A stretch of 64,000 nt of DNA, taken from contig JBITNC010000001.1 in the NCBI GenBank assembly GCA_050084985.1, forward strand, positions 132,246,001 to 132,310,000, given 5' to 3'. Each line of letters opens with the position of its first letter. Position 1 is the first letter of the stretch. This document shows positions 58,301-64,000 of this stretch, piece by piece. The DNA is from Nageia nagi (Eukaryota > Pinophyta). Made by a program: the position numbers and the translations under genes. A model generated the notes under the pieces. That model was not told the origin of the DNA. It saw only the letters and a program-made list of their open reading frames with translations, and made no database searches.

Positions 58301-59990
58301 GTTTTCCTCTCTCCAAAAATAGATCTTTCATGTACTAATCTTCTTAGTACTTATCATATTGAAACTCACTAAAATGTTATTTTTCAATGTGGTGAACCTT
58401 GGTGGTATATTCAAATCTAAATTTGGTAAAATAATGAATCTAGTTGGGTTTCCAACCCAACTCATATATTAGCTGGGTCAAAACTTCTAGGTTTAGGGTA
58501 ACTTCTTGCTACCTAACATCGTTGTTTCTATAATTTTTGATACCCTCCAAGGTTGACTAAGATTTATTCAAAATTCCAAATTCCCACTTCAAGGACACCT
58601 CAACTTCTTATTCAAATTGATTAACAAAATATTCAACATGGGGTTGGGGCTCATGAGAAAAATTTGGGTGCTTTTATTTGACCTTATAATCTTTGTAATT
58701 TCTCTTGATGGGTCATATGCCTAAGGGTTCTTACTTGAAATTTTGTACAATGAAATTAGCTATACTATCTTTATAGCCTATTTCTAACAAAGTAAATTTG
58801 TTTGTAGTAGCTGATATATTTATAATGGGTTTGAAATTATCCATATTGAATACAATTGGGTAGTAACAAATTTAGGTAAGAAAAATGGGTTCTCAAAATA
58901 CCCATACCATATAATTCTAGTTGTATTTTTGAAAAATTACTAATCACCTATCTTATTTTCTCCTTATAATTCTCTCATGGTTGACTGACACAACCTATGA
59001 GGTGGCTTTCCTATTAGAATATGCACCACTAGTGCATAAAATTTCTCCATGAATTCATAGTATGATCCATGTAGCTTGGTAAATATAAGGACTATCAAGT
59101 CAATTGGCATAGGCCCCATGGTCAAGGTTGCAAGTTTAACCTAAAGTCTTTCCTCCACTAGTAACTCCAAGTTTTGGTGGACTATGAGCCACCATAGGTA
59201 GGAAGAATGCTAAAAATTAGATTTTTCTATTTTGAATAATTTTTTTCTTACCTCATTTGAGATGAAAGTAAGAAAATCATAGCAAAAGTGAGCCTGTATG
59301 ATGTTATAGGCCATCCTCACCATGGCTTCATTCACTTCAATTTGGATCTTCCTTTTTAGAATCACCACCAATGCTTGTAGAACCTTTCTATCCTAATATT
59401 TCTCAAAGAAATTGATATCATATCTCTACAATATTTTGGTACATATCCCTCATACCATTCATCAATCTAGTCTAGCATTTTTGAATTATTTCGATAAAAA
59501 TCCTCCTTCTCACACTTTAGACCAATTTTATTTTAATGTGGAAGTTTTTGTCAAATGGAACTACAAATGCATGCAAAATAGCATTAGGATAATAGTTGAG
59601 AAATATCTTAGGTTGATATCTAGACCCTTCCTCTCTTATAATTATTCTTTGGAGGCTCTAATTTCATAACTTTGTAGGTTATGCCTAAGTGCAATAGCAA
59701 ACAACAATTCATGATAGGTGAAGGATTCATAGGGCATATAATATGCCAGGCCTTGGTCTATCATTACATCCCTCTTAGATTTAGCCATTGATTTACCCTT
59801 ACCCATAACTTCATATTTTAGATGCTACAATAGAATCCTCATAGGATCAGCACGTGATTAATCACTCCCATCTTCATCCAATTGACACCAATAGTGTTCT
59901 CCAAATTTTCTTATTGAATTATAATGAGATTAGCATCTACCCTCTAATGATCTATGATAGGTGATGGCTAGGTTGCCATCATGGTATTTA
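58300..59990 (-). pseudogene. RE6 extra 3' protein, N-terminal half
   Basis: The minus strand matches RE5 40270-42130 segment by segment. The start region near 59985 (ATGATGGCAACCTAGCCATC) and the following GTAGATGCTAATCTCATTAT correspond to ATGATAGCATCCAAACC and GTAGATGCTAACCTAATTAC of RE5. The text around 58440-58480 and 59080-59110 corresponds to the LGWGPNKN and LTKLHGSYYEF parts. Open frames are short because of many stops. No known domain. Confidence 0.55.
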
Positions 59991-60840
59991 CTATTTTTTC
60001 TGCAACTCTCTTCTTCCTCACTCAACTTGCTTTGTAGGTTTTGAGCTCTAGTTCTATCAAAAACTTATGCTCAAAAATTGCTAGTGAGTATGTTTTATTT
60101 TCCTAGGTTTTATGGTTGACATGTTTATTAATGGTAATTAATACTCAAGGACTATTAGGGCTTGCACTTAGTATGGTGTGATGGATTACAAGCAAGAATG
60201 CATTAATTTGGAGTGCATCAAATTCAAATTGGAAGATAAGGCATGGTTAGTGGGAAATCCAAGGTAACCCTCTACTTAAATGTTGTCTTTTTTATTGAAT
60301 AGTTAACGATAAACAAGCCCAATTCCACACCCTACCTAGTTAATGCCTCACATTAATGGCTACCTACCTCTTCTAAAAATTTGCATAAGCTATGAGGGAA
60401 TGTACAAACCAAGATTTTTTTTAAATACAATATATACATTGTATAATTTTCAATGAGTGTTCGGTAATTACTCTATCACTTGGTAGTGTTTCAAATAGAT
60501 CCCATTTACTAGGATAGGAAGTTCCTAGGATCTGTTGATATCTTATAGTCTAAATACATTATTTTACATAGTTTGAGTGATGATATAGATCCCACTCCAC
60601 AAGGAATCAAACTTATGGTGTTTCCCAAGATTTGCTCTTTCCTCATCCCATTTAAGGATAATGTCTCTTATTTCAAACTTTACCTAAGAAGACTTCTTCT
60701 TGTCAAACCATTTCTTAACTATCTATTGTCTCTATTAGAAGGACTCATATGCTTTATTTTGATCTTATTCTATCTTAAGGATCTAATTAAACCTAGCTTG
60801 CAAAGGTTTGAATTCATAGTCATCTAGCTCTTACAAAATT
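59991..60840. other. RE6 spacer between 3' protein and integrase
   Basis: The counterpart of RE5 39300-40269. The only notable open stretch (60573-60827, plus strand) is antisense to the decayed integrase C-terminus and is not thought to be coding. Confidence 0.4.
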
Positions 60841-61685
60841 TTTAGTGTGGGTAACTCAAAATGAATTGGTAGTAGTTGTACTGGTCTTTTACCATATACT
60901 AATGCATGAGGGGATGTCTTCATATCTAACTTGATACTAATTCTATCTACCCATAATGCATAGTCTAATTATGTATGCCATTATCTAGGATTCCCTTTAA
61001 TTGTTCTTTTAATGATTTGAGTTAGATTCTTATTGGTCAATTTTGCTAACCCATTCCCTTGTGGGTAAAAGTTTGAAGAGAATAAACAGTAGATCTCATA
61101 CTCAATAATAAGTTTTGATAAATTAGCTATGATTAATGCAAGACCACTATCTAATACAATATTTAATGGGATACCAAAGTGAGTGATTATTCTCTTGACC
61201 ATCTCTATCATTGCCTCCTTATTTGCATTCTTGAATGGCATAGCTTTTGACCATCTTGTAAAATAATTTATTGTATTCAGAATAAACTTATTTCCCATTA
61301 AGTAATTATGATTTATATCGCCAATTAAATCTATAACCCATTGTTGGAATGGCTCCTCAATGACCATAGGTTTGAGAGGCATTGTTGCTTGTCTTCTTTT
61401 TTTGACATATCTGCTAGATTTATCACACTCTTGGGCTATCTCAAATGAATCTTGAAACATGGTAGGCCAATAGTACCTATTTTGTAATACTTTTTCTATA
61501 GTAGTTGGACTATTGTAATGTACTCTAAATAATTCATAATGAAATTCATGTAATATTCTTTGAGCTTCATCATGAGTCACACATCTTAATATTGTTTGAT
61601 CAAATTTTTTCCTATAAATATGAGTATCTATCATCATAAATTTCAAAGCTCGCATCTTGAATCTCTTCCTTTGAAATCTATCCAA
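60841..61685 (-). pseudogene. RE6 integrase, longest intact stretch, catalytic Glu replaced
   Basis: 234 open codons (61685-60984). The zinc-binding part has LHEFHYELFRVHYNSPTTIE and a later QECDKSSRYV, in which the second Cys of C-x2-C is Ser. The core has FQQWVIDLIGDINHNYLMGN with the first Asp, IPLNIVLDSGLALIIANLSK with the second, and FYPQGNGLAKLTNKNLTQII, where Glu is Lys (GAG-to-AAG type). The matching RE5 segment is deleted. The domain is inactive despite being open. Confidence 0.87.
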
Positions 61686-61689
61686 GGAT

Positions 61690-62168
61690 TCATGACATAT
61701 GTTGCTCTAAAATAAAAAGCAAATTATTTTATCCAATCACGTTCTTGATTGAGATGTTGTTCATCCTCTATGATAGTAATCATGTGTGAGGTTTTTGTTA
61801 TATTTTCATAGAGAGCCCTACTCCTGATAAGCCTGGTTGGTTTAATTTCTACATCATATTCCATTATTTTTATAATCCAACTAGCTTTTCCTTCATCCAA
61901 TACTTAAATTTCTTAAGTTCTTTTATTATATAAAATACTTGCTTCTCAATAAATAAATACCTTCTTTGGTGTTGATGTAGTGTTTGGCTATGAAAGGAAA
62001 TCGAATGTTCTTCTTTCTAATGAACCTTTTGTGCTAGAATTACAGCAATATTTTCTCTGCTACATATGCATACATAATGAAATTTTTTGAAAAATATGGA
62101 TTCTTCAAAATAGGAGCTTCTATTATAACCTTTTTGATATCTTGAAAAGCTTGCTTTACTTCCTTTGA
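61690..62168 (-). pseudogene. RE6 RNase H and connection (broken)
   Basis: The minus strand between RT and integrase corresponds to RE5 38026-38570: the IIEAPILKNPYFSKNF-like region near 62110, MYAYVAEKILL near 62060, and a start of the MEYDVEIKPTRLIR text near 61850. No uninterrupted frame. Confidence 0.6.
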
Positions 62169-62798
62169 TCAGAAAAATATAGCATCTTTCTTCAAAATTG
62201 TAGTAATTAGAGATATAATCTCTAAAAAATCATTAATAATTTTCCTAGAAAAAATGATTTGACTAAGAAAGGATTGTAGGGCCTTCTTGTTGGATGAAAA
62301 TGGTAATGCTTCAATAGCTTTTACTTTGTCTAGGTCAATTGCCAACCCCTTTTTTGAGATAATATGTCCAAGCAATTTTCCTTTATTAACCATAAAAATG
62401 GACTTTTTGGGTTTGATTGAGATTCCAAATTCTATACATTTTTCAAAAACTTTCCTAATATGATGCAAATGATCTTGTCTACTTTTTGAAAACATTGTGA
62501 TATCATCTAAGTAGATGAGAATAATTTTATTTATAATATCACCAAAGGCATGGTCCATGGTTCTTTGAAAGGTAGCCCCAGCATTGAAAATACCAAAGGG
62601 TGTCCTTTGGAATGTAAATGTCCTCCATTTGGTAGTGAATGTAGTTTTGAATTGATCCTCTTCCTTTACCCAAATCTGGTTAAATCCCAAGTAGCCATCT
62701 ATCATAGAAATATAGCATGCTCTAGTTACTATGTGCAAGATTTGCTCTATGAGAGGAAGGGGATAGTTATCTTTCAAAAACACTTTTGGTACCCTCAT
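62169..62798 (-). pseudogene. RE6 reverse transcriptase, 5' part deleted
   Basis: 209 open codons: LKDNYPLPLIEQILHIVTRA, CYISMIDGYLGFNQIWVKEE, TPFGIFNAGATFQRTMDHAF and YLDDITMFSKSRQDHLHHIR, with catalytic YLDD at 62502-62513. KGKLLGHIISKKGLAIDLDK and NKKALQSFLSQIIFSRKIIN follow. RT motifs before LKDNY, including the region that binds incoming nucleotide at its first Asp, are missing because of a deletion joined to the protease end. Confidence 0.9.
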
Positions 62799-62819
62799 TC
62801 AGAATCTTCACTTGTTTAT

Positions 62820-63240
62820 TTTGAAAGGAAAGTAAAAGATGTGTTTAATATAAAGGTAGGTACCTCCCAATTTGATAGTAAATTATCTAAATAAACATAT
62901 TCCAAATAGAAGTGAAATATCAACAACAATAATATCTTGAATGAAATAAATATCAAGGAATACATTAAGGGTAATTGAAACTCCTTTAACACTACCAACA
63001 ACATCTACCAAGGAAGAATCTAATTGTATGACTCCATCAATGCATATCATGATATATAATTTCATTTGATTTGCAATAGCTTTAGGGATCACAGTAATAA
63101 CAGATCTAGTATCTATGATGTAATTATTAACTAACAAACCTTATAGTCTAAGGGACAAATAAAAAATTGGGGGTCTTATTATACCTTTAGGAGTTGAAGG
63201 AACATCATTAGATATTGCAAAGATAACATTACCCTCATTT
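62820..63240 (-). pseudogene. RE6 aspartic protease
   Basis: Open 63137-62886: VNNYIIDTRSVITVIPKAIA, NQMKLYIMICIDGVIQLDSS and VVGSVKGVSITLNVFLDIYF, then DIIVVDISLLFGICLFR. The active-site D-T-G is D-T-R. A stop and shift follow, then LLSFQNKQVKILNEGTK, after which the sequence jumps to RT. In RE5 this place is followed by 1.2 kb containing the archaeal-type RNase H. Confidence 0.8.
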
Positions 63241-64000
63241 ACCCTTTTTTTACTATTTTTTAACTTCAAAGTTTCTTGAAAAAGGTCCATTTAACCTAGA
63301 ATCCTTAATGCATCAAACATGGTGATTTTAAAAGGTATTTTTTTTAGTTCTTCTATAATGTTATATGAAGAATAAGGGACATATGTACTTGGTTTTGCAG
63401 GTTGATGTGTTATGAAATACTGAGTAACCTTTTCCTTATGGTGATCAGTGATAAAAGAATAACTCAATGGATGAGTCCTCCCTTTTTTGGGACTTCCTTT
63501 CTATTCATAATGAGATTTCCTACTATAGGGGTAGTATTGTATAGGTCTTGAGAAATATGACCTAGATGTTCAAGAAGTTGATATTCTTGATTCTATGGTT
63601 GAATCATAGGAGCCTTAGCTCTTTTTGGTTCAAGTTGCATTGGAATGGTTTGTTGATTTTACTAAGCATATTGGGGCTATTATTGAGCTACTAAATAATA
63701 ACCTCTAGTTTGAACATAGTTGGCTTATTCTATAACATAACCTAGAAGCCAAAAATTAACCATGGTGAGGTTAGCAACAACATCTTATGCAAGTTCTACC
63801 ATTTGGTTTGAATGCAAGCACAAGTATTGGTGTTGATAAATAATGCATGAGTTTGGAAAATGAGGAGCTAAACATGGAGGGCACCATTCTATAATGCCCA
63901 TAACATCACTCTCTATAGAACTAGCCATAACTTCATTCTCAATTGCTTTAAAAACATTTGGTTGTTCTATTTGGTTATTCCTGGGCTAAAATCTAGGTTG
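63241..64000 (-). pseudogene. RE6 end of gag (runs off the window)
   Basis: Minus-strand text near 63990-63750 reads VFKAIENEVMASSIESDVMG, IIEWCPPCLAPHFPNSC, IIYQHQYLCLHSNQMVELA and ANLTMVNFWLLGY. It matches RE5 gag near 35000-35210. CPPCLAPHFPNSC is a C-X2-C-X3-H-X4-C knuckle. From 63690 down to 63240 a Gln/Pro-rich linker with stops leads to the protease. The start of gag lies outside the window. Confidence 0.75.

Larger units (their letters stand above)
53918..64000 (-). mobile_element. RE6: second RE5-family element, 3' part only in window
   Basis: On the minus strand, from the window edge leftward: end of gag, protease, RT, RNase H, integrase, extra 3' protein, LTR. It is the same family as RE5 but has no archaeal-type RNase H between protease and RT. 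The left TSD candidate is CTCAT (53913-53917). The other end is outside the window. A solo LTR lies at 55919-56394. Confidence 0.87.

Noticed and set aside
62550-62894. 114-codon plus-strand open frame
   Set aside because: Antisense to the RE6 RT, a typical shadow.
1-64000. tRNA, rRNA or other RNA genes
   Set aside because: No cloverleaf with A and B boxes and no rRNA-like segment was noticed on reading. A covariance-model scan would be needed to exclude them.

Overview
The window looks like nuclear DNA of a seed plant with a large, repeat-dominated genome. It is AT-rich and depleted in CpG, and it holds no intact host gene. Almost everything is LTR retrotransposon: mostly Ty3/gypsy of the Tat-like group, one Ty3/gypsy element of chromovirus type, and one small solo LTR that looks like Ty1/copia. 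The species cannot be named from the sequence. All element boundaries were found by hand, by matching LTR pairs and target-site duplications (TSDs).

Layout. (i) About 180-1960, minus strand: a decayed gene of the plant mobile domain (PMD, MAIN-like) family. (ii) 3836-4556 continued at 16223-16772: the 3' tail of an old Tat-like element (RE0), with a ~190-bp tandem repeat and a polypurine tract. (iii) 4557-16222, plus: RE1, a complete insertion with 848-bp LTRs and TSD CTTTG inside that tail. It encodes an upstream extension, gag and protease but no RT, RNase H or integrase. (iv) 16773 to ~23015, plus: RE2, a Tat-like element whose gag is deleted. Its left LTR also serves as the right LTR of RE0. 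(v) 23118-30118, minus: RE3, the best preserved element, chromovirus-like, with an initiator-Met-type PBS and TSD GTGAC/ATGAC. (vi) 30119-31102: old repeated non-coding DNA. (vii) 31103 to at least 53917, minus: RE4, the same family as RE0/RE2 with gag to integrase. Its 3' LTR is split by RE5 and its 5' LTR is cut by RE6. (viii) 31547-46137, plus: RE5, 14.6 kb, ~2-kb LTRs, TSD AGATC, order gag-PR-archaeal-type RNase H-RT-RNase H-INT, followed by a large extra 3' reading region. (ix) 53918 to the window end, minus: RE6, the same family as RE5, with its 3' LTR inside the window and an internal solo LTR (55919-56394, TSD GTAGA).

All coding regions are broken by stops and frameshifts, so nothing here is likely to act on its own. 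The parts still show how complete relatives work: gag particle protein, aspartic protease, RT with two RNase H types, and integrase. The main points for a second look are the unexplained 3' reading region shared by RE5 and RE6, the RNase H placed before RT in RE5 and its loss in RE6, the gag-protease-only RE1, and the near-identical LTR positions hit by RE5 and RE6.
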